From Candidatus Hydrogenedentota bacterium (GTDB lineage: Bacteria > Hydrogenedentota > Hydrogenedentia > Hydrogenedentales > CAITNO01): a stretch of DNA of 17,526 bases. The DNA is taken from positions 1 through 17,526 of the forward strand of contig JAKLHG010000016.1 in assembly GCA_022710255.1 (NCBI GenBank), given 5' to 3'. Below are positions 6,637-13,223 of this stretch, piece after piece. Each line of letters starts with the position of its first letter. Position 1 is the stretch's first letter. The translations under genes were made by a program, and so were the position numbers. The notes under the pieces are model-generated. The model had not been told where the DNA came from. It did no database searches and was given only the letters and a program-made list of their open reading frames with translations.

Positions 6637-8235
6637 ATGCATACGGGCGACAAATATGTGCTGGCTGTCGACTTGGGCACCTCCGGCTGCAAGACGGCGC
6701 TGGTGTCGATCCATGGCGAGGTGGCGGGGTGGGAGTTTGAACCGGTAGCCACGCGCCTGTTCGCCAAGGGCGGCGCGGAACAGGACCCTGGGGACTGGTG
6801 GTCGGCGTTCTTAAAAACGGCGGGCGCGCTGCTTCAACAGGGCGGCGTCAAGGCCGAAACGATCTCGGCCATATGTTGCAGCACCCAGGGGGAAGGTACG
6901 GTTGCCGTGGACCGCGACGGGCAGGCCTTGCGTCCCTGCGTGTTGTGGATGGACACCCGGGGCGCCGAACATCTCAAAAAAATTACCCGGGGCATAATCA
7001 ATGCCGCGGGTTATGATGCTTTTAAACTAGCCCGGTGGATACGCCTGACCGGCGGCGCGCCCTCCCTTACCGGGAAAGATCCCGCAGCGCACATGCTCCT
7101 GATTAAATATGAATATCCGGAGGTGTATGCCGAAACGGCCAAGTTTCTGAACGTGCTGGATTACATGAACCTGCGCCTTACCGGGCGGGGTGTGGCATGT
7201 TTCGATTCCATCCTTACGTCCTGGGTAACCGATAATCGCGACCCAGACCGAATTACGTATCATGATGCCCTCGTGCGCGCGAGCGGTATCGCGTGGGACA
7301 AGTTCCCGGAAATCAGGCCCAGCACTGACGTCATCGGAATGCTCCGCAGGGAGGTGGCCGACCAACTTGGGCTGCCGTACGATATCCCGGTGGTTACGGG
7401 CGCCGGGGACGTTTCCGCCGCTGCGGTAGGATCCGGCGCCGTGAGCGATGGCGAAGTCCATCTGTACCTGGGCACCTCCTCCTGGATGGCCGCCCATGTC
7501 CCTTTCAAGAAGACCGATATCTCCACGTCCATCGCGTCGGTGCCCTGCGCCGTTCCGGGGCGCTACCTCATGATAGCGCTGCAGGCAACGGCCGGCGGCA
7601 ACCTCGCCTTCCTGCGCGACAAGATTCTGTATCACAAGGACGAACTCCTCGCAGAGGAACAGGTTCCCGATGTCTATGCGATTATGGACCGCATCGCGGC
7701 AAAGACGCCCCCCGGCAGCAACGGGGTGATTTTTACGCCCTGGAGTTACGGTGAACGTTCCCCCGTCGAAGACCATCATATCAGGGCCGGTATCCACAAT
7801 CTCTCCCTGGACAATTCCCGGGAGGACATTATCCGCGCTGTATTCGAGGGCGTCGCTTTCAACAACCGGTGGCTCCTCGCGCCCGTGGAGCGCTTCCTGA
7901 AACGGCGCCTGGACCAGATTACCCTGGTCGGCGGCGGCGCCAATTCAGACGTCTGGTGCCAGATTTTCGCGGACATCCTGCAACGTCCCATACGCCAGAT
8001 GGCCGACCCCATCCAGGTGAATGTGCTCGGCGCGGCCTTTATCGCTTTCATGGGACTTGGCCTGGTCCGGCTCGAAGACATCCCACGGATTGTCCGGTAT
8101 AAGGCGCAGTATCCCCCCCGCCCCGAACTACGGGACGTCTATGACTGCCAGTTCCGAGAATTCGTGGAACTCTATAAGAGGAACAAGGCCATTTATCGTC
8201 GATTGAACACAAGCACTGTGGAAAAAAAAGGGTAA
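6637..8235 (+). CDS. FGGY-family carbohydrate kinase (xylulokinase-like)
   Basis: A 532-residue two-domain FGGY kinase of the ASKHA fold that phosphorylates a ketose or polyol with ATP. Domain I starts with VDLGTSGCKTALV (11-23, phosphate loop 1) and contains LWMDTRG (103-109). The proposed catalytic base is Asp258 in VTGAGDVSAAAVG. Domain II has LGTSSW (278-283, phosphate loop 2) and the nucleotide-binding VGGGANSDVWCQI (431-443), followed by NVLGAAFIA. Length is normal. The ATG at 6637 has GGGAA 6 bp upstream; upstream in-frame codons overlap the aldolase in another frame and are not family-like. It is last in a three-gene operon. Related proteins are commonly annotated as xylulokinases, but the presence of an aldolase and an aminotransferase points to another substrate. 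Confidence 0.92.
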   Translation: MHTGDKYVLAVDLGTSGCKTALVSIHGEVAGWEFEPVATRLFAKGGAEQDPGDWWSAFLKTAGALLQQGGVKAETISAICCSTQGEGTVAVDRDGQALRPCVLWMDTRGAEHLKKITRGIINAAGYDAFKLARWIRLTGGAPSLTGKDPAAHMLLIKYEYPEVYAETAKFLNVLDYMNLRLTGRGVACFDSILTSWVTDNRDPDRITYHDALVRASGIAWDKFPEIRPSTDVIGMLRREVADQLGLPYDIPVVTGAGDVSAAAVGSGAVSDGEVHLYLGTSSWMAAHVPFKKTDISTSIASVPCAVPGRYLMIALQATAGGNLAFLRDKILYHKDELLAEEQVPDVYAIMDRIAAKTPPGSNGVIFTPWSYGERSPVEDHHIRAGIHNLSLDNSREDIIRAVFEGVAFNNRWLLAPVERFLKRRLDQITLVGGGANSDVWCQIFADILQRPIRQMADPIQVNVLGAAFIAFMGLGLVRLEDIPRIVRYKAQYPPRPELRDVYDCQFREFVELYKRNKAIYRRLNTSTVEKKG

Positions 8236-8393
8236 AGCCGCTTTTAGAAAAAGGCCGCAAAGGACCTCAAGGACCGAAAGGACAGAAAGAACCTCAGGAA
8301 TTGCGGTCCCCAAAAAAAGATTTTCCTTGTAGTCCTTTGCTTCCTTTATGTGCTTTCTCGTGTCAGACGGTCCCGTGCAGCGTGTTGACATGC
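8236..8393. repeat. Spacer with AAGGAC-type purine repeats and a complementary pyrimidine tract
   Basis: After the kinase stop the + strand is purine-rich with repeated AAAGGACC/CAAGGACC/GAAAGGAC units (about 8257-8290). A complementary pyrimidine stretch (GTCCTTTGCTTCCTTT, 8332-8347) follows, so the two could pair in RNA and help end transcription. There is no standard terminator and no gene here. It runs directly into the 173 bp element at 8394. Confidence 0.45.
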
Positions 8394-8566
8394 CCTAAAT
8401 CCGCACGTAAGGAATGGCGAGATCGTAGAAGCGGCATCCTGCCGCTTCCATCGTGACTGCGGCCCGCATTTCCGTCTTGATGCAAAGCGACAGGAGGCCG
8501 CTTTTATCGTTCCTTGTCCTTATTGGCTTTACGCGAACAACTCGGTTTCTTACGTGCAGAGTTGGG
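8394..8566 (-). repeat. 173 bp MITE-like element, copy A
   Basis: This copy is the reverse complement of the element at 12883-13055 over its whole length, with point differences and two compensating one-base indels. The left end is CCTAAATCCGCACGTAAG. The right end (reverse complement CCCAACTCTGCACGTAAG) is partly decayed. The interior has a hairpin around GAAGCGGCATCCTGCCGCTTC (about 8433-8452 core). No target duplication is evident. It ends 2 bp before the stop codon of the convergent deaminase gene, so it also forms the 3' region for both flanking transcription units. Confidence 0.88.
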
Positions 8567-8568
8567 GG

Positions 8569-9051
8569 TCATTCATACACTTGCGTTTCGTTGTGAATAT
8601 ACTCCAGGTGAACGCCCGCCTGGCGGAACATTTCCTCCGGTTCCGCGCCGTCGTGGTAGCGGCGTTCGCATACCACGCGAATGATGCCGCAATTGATGAT
8701 CAGCATCGCGCATACCCGGCAGGGGGTCATCCGGCAGTAGAGGGTGCTCCCGTCGATACTCACGCCCAGGCGCGCGGCCTGGGCGATGGCGTTCTGCTCC
8801 GCGTGCACCGTGCGCACGCAGTGCTCGGTGATGGACCCGTCTTCATGGAGCATTTTCTTCATCTGGTGGCCCACCTCGTCGCAGTGGGGAAACCCCTTCG
8901 GCGAGCCCACGTACCCGGTCACCAGCAGGGTGCGGTTCCGGGCGATGACACAGCCGCTGCGGCCACGGCTGCAGGTGGCCCGTTTCGCGATGGCATTGGC
9001 CACCTCCATGAAGTATTCGTCCCAGGTCGGGCGGTGATAGGCTTCGGTCAT
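8569..9051 (-). CDS. Deoxycytidylate (dCMP) deaminase family protein
   Basis: A 160-residue zinc-dependent cytidine/deoxycytidylate deaminase-fold enzyme that probably converts dCMP to dUMP for thymidylate synthesis. The active site is visible: HAEQNAIAQAA (83-93; His83 a zinc ligand, Glu85 the proton shuttle) and TPCRVCAM with zinc ligands Cys111 and Cys114. The N-terminal half (RPTWDEYFMEVANAIAKRATCSR, RSGCVIARNR, TGYVGSPKG) is typical of dCMP deaminases and ComEB. GGAG lies 8 bp before the ATG. It follows nadK by 27 bp on the same strand, probably the last gene of that operon. Confidence 0.93.
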   Translation of the reverse strand: MTEAYHRPTWDEYFMEVANAIAKRATCSRGRSGCVIARNRTLLVTGYVGSPKGFPHCDEVGHQMKKMLHEDGSITEHCVRTVHAEQNAIAQAARLGVSIDGSTLYCRMTPCRVCAMLIINCGIIRVVCERRYHDGAEPEEMFRQAGVHLEYIHNETQVYE

Positions 9052-9078
9052 CTTGGTTTCTCCGGAGATTGGGTAAGA

Positions 9079-9840
9079 CTAAAAGGGTTCATCCAGTGCG
9101 ATTACCGGTTCACAGGTGAGGATGGTCGCGCTCTGGGGATGTTTGCGTACCGTCAGGGTGTCGCCTGCGTCCAGGCTGAAATAATCCGGCGAATTGTCAA
9201 AGGCCAGCGTGACGGGTCCCCGCGTAATTTGGAAGCGGACATCATCTTCTTCGGGCAGGATAAGATGATTGATGGGGTGGGTGGTGGCCTTGAAGGCGAG
9301 GCCGATACCCCGCGTAAAGATGCCCTTGGTGATGGCCTTGAAATAGGCGTTGCTGCCGAAGGCGGTACACGCCACAAATCCGTCGCTTATCATCTCTACG
9401 CCGTTTTCAAAGGGGATGCTGTGTATCCAAAGCTTGAAGCGGACGGCGCTGTTGATACGGCCCATATGCACATTGACTTCATTGAGGCACGTCAGCACGA
9501 AATCCGGTTCCCGGCGGTGTTTTGAGGCAAACACTTCGCATTCCAGCTTGGTGTATCGGGTCCAGATCATTTCCCCCCGCGCCACGGCCGCGATCACTTT
9601 TCGGGGCGGTCTCGGGATGCAGCGGTGCCCCAGGCGGCTGTTGAGGATGGGCACTTTGGGAACGCCCGGCCAGCGCAGCTCCGCCGCGATCAGCGTGCCG
9701 TCACCGCCGTAGCAGACCACGAGGTCCGGGTCTGCGCGCGTCAGGGCCAGATTCTTATGGCTCTGGATGATGGGAACCAGTTTGTCCGCCTCACTGCCGA
9801 AAAGGCAGATTTTGTATTCTTCAAGGGGCGTTGATTGCAT
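9079..9840 (-). CDS. nadK: NAD(+) kinase, divergent short type
   Basis: A 253-residue ATP-NAD kinase-fold protein, expected to make NADP from NAD in the cytoplasm. The hallmark GGDGT is at 45-49 in VVCYGGDGTLIAAE. The NE motif is Asn120-Glu121 in CLNEVNVHMGR, and the later DG segment reads SDGFVACTAFGSNAYF (152-167), where most NadK proteins have a TPTGSTAY form. The usual glycine-rich LG-F block after GGDGT is replaced by VPILNSRLGHRC. These changes place it in a divergent branch; a role as a related lipid or sugar kinase is less likely but not excluded. I chose the ATG at 9840, with AGGAAG about 10 bp upstream; an ATG at 9861 would add seven residues. Gaps to neighbours are short, suggesting an operon with pcs and the deaminase. 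Confidence 0.85.
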   Translation of the reverse strand: MQSTPLEEYKICLFGSEADKLVPIIQSHKNLALTRADPDLVVCYGGDGTLIAAELRWPGVPKVPILNSRLGHRCIPRPPRKVIAAVARGEMIWTRYTKLECEVFASKHRREPDFVLTCLNEVNVHMGRINSAVRFKLWIHSIPFENGVEMISDGFVACTAFGSNAYFKAITKGIFTRGIGLAFKATTHPINHLILPEEDDVRFQITRGPVTLAFDNSPDYFSLDAGDTLTVRKHPQSATILTCEPVIALDEPF

Positions 9841-9876
9841 GAGTCTCTTTCTTCCTGGCATGACGGCGAGTCTTCT

Positions 9877-10644
9877 TCAAGGTGATGGCGTTTCATCCGG
9901 GCGGCCGGACAACGCAGGTTGTTTGCGTGTAGTAAGCCACAGGCTGACCGCCAGGTAATAGACAAGGTAGAAAAAGGACGCGTACAACAGCGGCTGGTGC
10001 CCCTCGGGGTAACGCGCCAGCGCTGCAATGCACAGTCCCGCCCAGGCCATGCCGAGCCCGATGTTTATCGGCCGCAGAAAACGCGTCCGGCTTGGATACA
10101 GGTACCGGATGCGGACGAATACCCCGGCGGCGCAAATCAGCAGGATCACCGCGTTTGCCGCGTAGCCCCAGTCCATCAGAAAGAGGTAGAAAACGGCCAC
10201 GTTCCAGTAGGACGGGAAACCGGTAAATGTGTGATCCGCCGTCTTGGCGTCATCACGGCTGAACTGGTATGCCGAGGCGAAAAGGAGGATACCCGCCAGC
10301 GGCAGCCGCCACGAAGGCGCCAGCAGGTCCGCATACAGCAGGAAAAAGGCGGGCACCAGGACGAAGGTAAAGTAATCCACCATGTTGTCCAGCAGGGCGC
10401 CGTCGAAATGGGGGATAAAATACTTGACCCGGCGCCAGCGGGCCAGCGCACCGTCCACGCCGTCTATGCCTGAAGTTACCATCATCCACGCACATGCCGC
10501 CACGAAGCGCTTTTCGCAGGCCGCCTGCATGGCCAGCAGGCCGAACAGGGCGCCTGACGCCGTAAACGCGTGTACCATCCACGCCGTGATGATGTTGATC
10601 GGGGTTCTTTCCTGTACCTGCATGGGCCGTATACTCCGGTTCAT
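9877..10644 (-). CDS. pcs: Phosphatidylcholine synthase (CDP-alcohol phosphatidyltransferase)
   Basis: A 255-residue integral membrane enzyme with about 7-8 hydrophobic segments. The CDP-alcohol phosphatidyltransferase signature is complete: DGALAR, 12 residues, G, 3 residues, D, 3 residues, D (within residues 64-91). Its spacing and the surrounding style (LARWRRVKYFIPHFDGALLDNMVDY, then FTFVLVPAFFLLY) match bacterial Pcs, which condenses CDP-diacylglycerol with choline to give phosphatidylcholine. Length and the late polar region (RYLYPSRTRFLRP) also fit Pcs better than PgsA or PssA. The ATG at 10644 has GAGG 8 bp upstream. It leads the nadK-deaminase genes. Confidence in the family is high and in choline as acceptor good. 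Confidence 0.87.
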   Translation of the reverse strand: MNRSIRPMQVQERTPINIITAWMVHAFTASGALFGLLAMQAACEKRFVAACAWMMVTSGIDGVDGALARWRRVKYFIPHFDGALLDNMVDYFTFVLVPAFFLLYADLLAPSWRLPLAGILLFASAYQFSRDDAKTADHTFTGFPSYWNVAVFYLFLMDWGYAANAVILLICAAGVFVRIRYLYPSRTRFLRPINIGLGMAWAGLCIAALARYPEGHQPLLYASFFYLVYYLAVSLWLTTRKQPALSGRPDETPSP

Positions 10645-10711
10645 TGGGGATGCCTCTACTATACACCACCCGCTTCTCCAAAATGAAAACCGGCGGAAAG
10701 ATACGATGTGC

Positions 10712-11698
10712 TCAACAGCCCAGCAGCAGGTTCAGGCCCGGCCACAACACCTCCAGAAAGCCCGTGGTGATGTCCGCCTTTTTCCAGGGTACCTGCAGTT
10801 CAGCCAGAGACGCACCCAGCAGGTCAATCTGGGGCTCCTGTATCTGACCGATCCCCTGGTTGTATGCCATCTGCAGGTGGGTTATCGTGGATACATCATG
10901 GCTGATGACCCTTGCCGCTGTCGCATCGACGGCGGCAAGGTCGGCGCCGGACAGGAGTAGCCAACTGCCGAGCCGGTCGCGCATATCTACCGTTTCTCCC
11001 CAGTACCCCGGGCAGACATGCGGGCCGTTTCCTTCGCAGCAGACCGAACAGTCCAGGATCGTGAAATCCGGTTTAACCTCCCGGACAATGTCCAGGAAAG
11101 ATTGTTCGATGCCCGCATTGTGCAGGCGGAACCGCCATTGAATACCGAGTCCGTACCGCGCCGTGGAGGTGGCGCCCACAAAGTTCTTCATGGCGCCCGT
11201 GATATGGGTCCAGCGATGGCTTTTCAGCACCGGCAGTGAAATCACCCGGTCCGCCTGCGCGATCAGGCTTGAAATGTAAATCTTTTCCAGGCGCGTGTAG
11301 GAGTGCACCGGGGTCCAGCCGGGCGAGTCGGCGTTCAGACAGGCCAAGGTTATCTTGCCCGAATATTGCGAAGCGAGCCGCGCCGCTTCGGCGGCCATGG
11401 TGGTCGTTCCGTCCAGGGTATAAACCTGTCCCCAGTCATAGCGTTTAGACTGACCTGCGTCACCGATTATGACCTCTTTCGCCCCTGCTTTCAGGCATTC
11501 CTCGGCCACGGCGATCACGATTTCCGGCTTGGTGCAGTCACCCCGTTCCACAGGATTGTACTTGACCATGCCGAAGGCGCCGAAATTGGGCTTGATGAAT
11601 ACGGTTTCTCCTTCATGCACGATGGCACCCGCGCCGCCGAAGGCGTCCAAAGCGTCCCGCGCCATTGTGGCGAGGTCGGTGCCCCGTACGGCGGCCAC
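10712..11698 (-). CDS. DUF362 domain protein, main frame (leader broken upstream)
   Basis: A 328-residue DUF362-family frame; function is not established for most members, although some occur with iron-sulfur domains or redox systems. Typical features are TVFIKPNFG (residues 32-40), a GAKEVIIGDAG block, SLPVLKSHRWTHITGAMKNFVG (153-174) and a late aspartate in LAAVDATAARVI. Cysteines cluster at CSVCCEGNGPHVCPG, a possible metal site. No ferredoxin domain follows. The open frame begins at GTG (11698) without a ribosome site, and homologous-looking coding continues upstream as QHRATVAAVRGTD, so the real start is almost certainly the ATG at 11866, with one TAA between (see next feature). As drawn, the protein would be cytoplasmic and lack the first strand. 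It is probably a recently broken gene or an assembly error. Confidence 0.8.
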   Translation of the reverse strand: MAAVRGTDLATMARDALDAFGGAGAIVHEGETVFIKPNFGAFGMVKYNPVERGDCTKPEIVIAVAEECLKAGAKEVIIGDAGQSKRYDWGQVYTLDGTTTMAAEAARLASQYSGKITLACLNADSPGWTPVHSYTRLEKIYISSLIAQADRVISLPVLKSHRWTHITGAMKNFVGATSTARYGLGIQWRFRLHNAGIEQSFLDIVREVKPDFTILDCSVCCEGNGPHVCPGYWGETVDMRDRLGSWLLLSGADLAAVDATAARVISHDVSTITHLQMAYNQGIGQIQEPQIDLLGASLAELQVPWKKADITTGFLEVLWPGLNLLLGC

Positions 11699-11866
11699 GG
11701 TCGCCCGGTGCTGTACAGGGTTATTCGGCGGTTTGGGCAGGCAAAAACATTTGGTGGAAGGTCTCGGATTAAGCCTTTTTTTCGGGAAAAGGGCGAGTCC
11801 CGTCGCTAAAGCCGATGTTTAGGCGAATTCCCGTCGTGACAGTCCTTCCGTTGACCTCTTATCCAT
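11699..11866 (-). pseudogene. Tat signal leader of the DUF362 gene interrupted by an in-frame TAA
   Basis: In frame with the DUF362 gene, an ATG at 11866 is preceded by GGAGGGG about 10 bp upstream. Translation gives MDKRSTEGLSRREFA, stop (TAA, 11819-11821, codon 16), then TSALATGLALFPKKRLNPRP and on to QHRATVAAVRG with no further stop. SRREFA followed by TSALATGLALF is a textbook twin-arginine signal; the stop stands where such leaders usually carry Lys or Arg. One base change (AAA to TAA) would explain it. Full length would be 384 codons. Confidence 0.85.
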
Positions 11867-11993
11867 TTAAGACGCCCCTCCATCCGTTGAAGAGAAATTA
11901 CACTGCTACTGTCAGCACGCGCAGCATCTACGGATTAAATCAGGCCATATTCACGCCAATCAGAATAACAGAAGGGATGCGATTTTGCAACAG
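11867..11993. other. Spacer upstream of the DUF362 gene
   Basis: This short spacer separates the DUF362 gene from the terminators of the TPR gene. It must carry the DUF362 promoter, but I see no convincing -35/-10 pair. Small open frames here have no protein-like character. Confidence 0.4.
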
Positions 11994-12024
11994 AAAAAAA
12001 AGCCGCACCGCAACGCGGGACGGC
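11994..12024 (-). terminator. Intrinsic terminator 2 after the TPR gene
   Basis: Read on the minus strand, GCCG and CCGC arms pair with GCGG and CGGC (12002-12024), followed by eight T (11994-12001). It lies directly after another terminator, giving a tandem pair. Confidence 0.8.
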
Positions 12025-12053
12025 AAAAAAAAAGGGGTCCAAATACAAACCCC
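12025..12053 (-). terminator. Intrinsic terminator 1 after the TPR gene
   Basis: On the minus strand GGGGT (12049-12053) pairs with ACCCC (12034-12038), extendable by two wobble pairs, followed by nine T (12025-12033). It starts 8 bp past the TPR gene stop. Confidence 0.8.
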
Positions 12054-12061
12054 GGATGGGT

Positions 12062-12538
12062 TCAGGCGTTTTTCAGATGTTCCTTGATTTCATGCAAGGC
12101 GCGCTTATTTTTGGTGTTGAGGGCGTCCAGTCTATCCTGTGCCTTGCGTGCCGTCTCAGATTCCGGATCGACACGTACCGCGAATTCCCAAGAGGCAATG
12201 GCTTCCGTAGGGTTGTTGAGTTTATACTGCGCATTACCATAGTACAGATGTGCCCGGCTGTACTTGGGATCGATATCAAGAGCCCGTTTAAAGGCGTGGA
12301 GGGCGTCCAAAAAGCGTTTCCTATTATACAGTTTTATCCCCACTTGCAAGTATTGAATGGCCTGCTTGCGCTCCTGTGTCGCCGGTGGTTTGGTGATTTC
12401 ACGCCACAAGGTGACCAAGTGCCCTGAACACGCCTTCCCGAACCCCGCCAAGGAGGTTTCGCGTTTACGCAAAGAATTAAACTCAGTTTTAATGTTTTCG
12501 CCAAGACGGGGGACTTGTTTTTTAATAGTGCTTAACAT
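12062..12538 (-). CDS. Small TPR-repeat protein
   Basis: A 158-residue soluble protein. The N-terminal ~60 residues are basic and helical (MLSTIKKQVPRLGENIKTEF), without a signal peptide or clear domain. Residues about 64-145 hold tetratricopeptide repeats: YLQVGIKLYNRKRFLDALHA, FKRALDIDPKYSRAHLYYGN and YKLNNPTEAIASWEFAVRVD show the W/L-G-Y-A-F-A-P pattern. A lysine-rich helix ends the protein. TPRs bind partner proteins; no partner is evident. The ATG at 12538 has AGGAG 7 bp upstream and is preferred over the ATG at 12568. It is monocistronic, with its own promoter and two terminators. Confidence 0.85.
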   Translation of the reverse strand: MLSTIKKQVPRLGENIKTEFNSLRKRETSLAGFGKACSGHLVTLWREITKPPATQERKQAIQYLQVGIKLYNRKRFLDALHAFKRALDIDPKYSRAHLYYGNAQYKLNNPTEAIASWEFAVRVDPESETARKAQDRLDALNTKNKRALHEIKEHLKNA

Positions 12539-12630
12539 GCCTCTTCTCCTTTCTCCGATGCCTTTCAATTTTCAGAGAATAAATAACATTAATATTTCAT
12601 TCCGCTTAGGAAATACCTGCTCACGTATAA

Positions 12631-12660
12631 ATGATACCACATAAAAACAAAGTTTGTAAA
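12631..12660 (-). promoter_or_regulatory. Promoter candidate for the TPR gene
   Basis: On the minus strand TTTACA (12655-12660) and TATCAT (12631-12636) are separated by 18 bp; each matches the sigma70 consensus at five of six positions. It would give a leader of about 85 bases before the ATG. Confidence 0.6.
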
Positions 12661-12882
12661 AGTATTTTTATTGGGATTATGAAAGTAGTCTAAATCAACG
12701 TTAATCCACCGGCGCTACCGACGGTTGCTGGTTCAGGTAGTACCCGTAGCCCGATAACCTATGGTAACCACATAGGCCTTATGCTCTCTTATAAACAATG
12801 AAAATTACACGCTTAAAGGCATTTCGCTGACAGTTAATAATGAGTTTAACAATGCTGGGGAACGGCGTTCCCGGGTATTCCT
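12661..12882. other. Spacer without a gene
   Basis: AT-rich at first, then mixed composition. The only structure I note is a 6 bp hairpin, CCTATG (12758-12763) with CATAGG (12771-12776). No tRNA, riboswitch or open frame is convincing. Confidence 0.4.
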
Positions 12883-13055
12883 CCCAAATCCGCACGTAAG
12901 AAACCGAGTTGTTGACGTAAAGCCAATAAGGACAAGGAATGTAGAAGCGGCATCCTGCCGCTTTGCATCAAGACGGACATACGGGCCGCAGTCACAATAG
13001 AAGCGGCAGGATGCCGCTTCTATGATCTTCGCCGTTCCTTACGTGCGGATTTAGG
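12883..13055 (+). repeat. 173 bp MITE-like element, copy B (intact ends, possible TSD)
   Basis: Ends are CCCAAATCCGCACGTAAG and, reverse-complemented, CCTAAATCCGCACGTAAG: 18 bp terminal inverted repeats with one mismatch. TTCCT directly flanks both sides (12878-12882 and 13056-13060), fitting a 5 bp target-site duplication. Inside are two copies of a self-complementary unit, GAAGCGGCATCCTGCCGCTT and its inverse, that could fold into hairpins. There is no coding capacity, so it would need a transposase from elsewhere. It lies about 170 bp upstream of the NagA-like gene. Confidence 0.9.
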
Positions 13056-13060
13056 TTCCT

Positions 13061-13223
13061 GCTTATGGGTGCGCCGAACGTCCCTTTGTCTTTTAGGTGA
13101 AGTTCCGGATGAAACCCCGCGCTTAAATCTCCGAGGGCACGGCCCCGGTTTTTATGTCGGTAGAATTGGCGTTCTTGAAGGTGGATGCTTTATGATTACA
13201 GGCAATGGATGAAGGATATGGAT
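13061..13223. other. Leader region of the nagA-like gene
   Basis: A 163 bp stretch between the repeat element and the nagA-like start. No clear promoter hexamers or regulatory palindrome were found. Three in-frame ATGs (13185, 13209, 13218) precede the chosen start but are less well placed relative to AAGGA. Confidence 0.35.

Noticed and set aside
6637..8235. Naming the kinase xylB
   Set aside because: No xylose isomerase is nearby, and FGGY substrate cannot be read from motifs; the aldolase partner suggests another sugar.
8554..9525. 323-codon open frame on the + strand
   Set aside because: It covers the deaminase and NAD kinase genes antisense, and both of those show complete motifs.
12700..12790. 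Possible tRNA or riboswitch (GGTTC-like word and small hairpins)
   Set aside because: No cloverleaf arms or known riboswitch core could be built around it.
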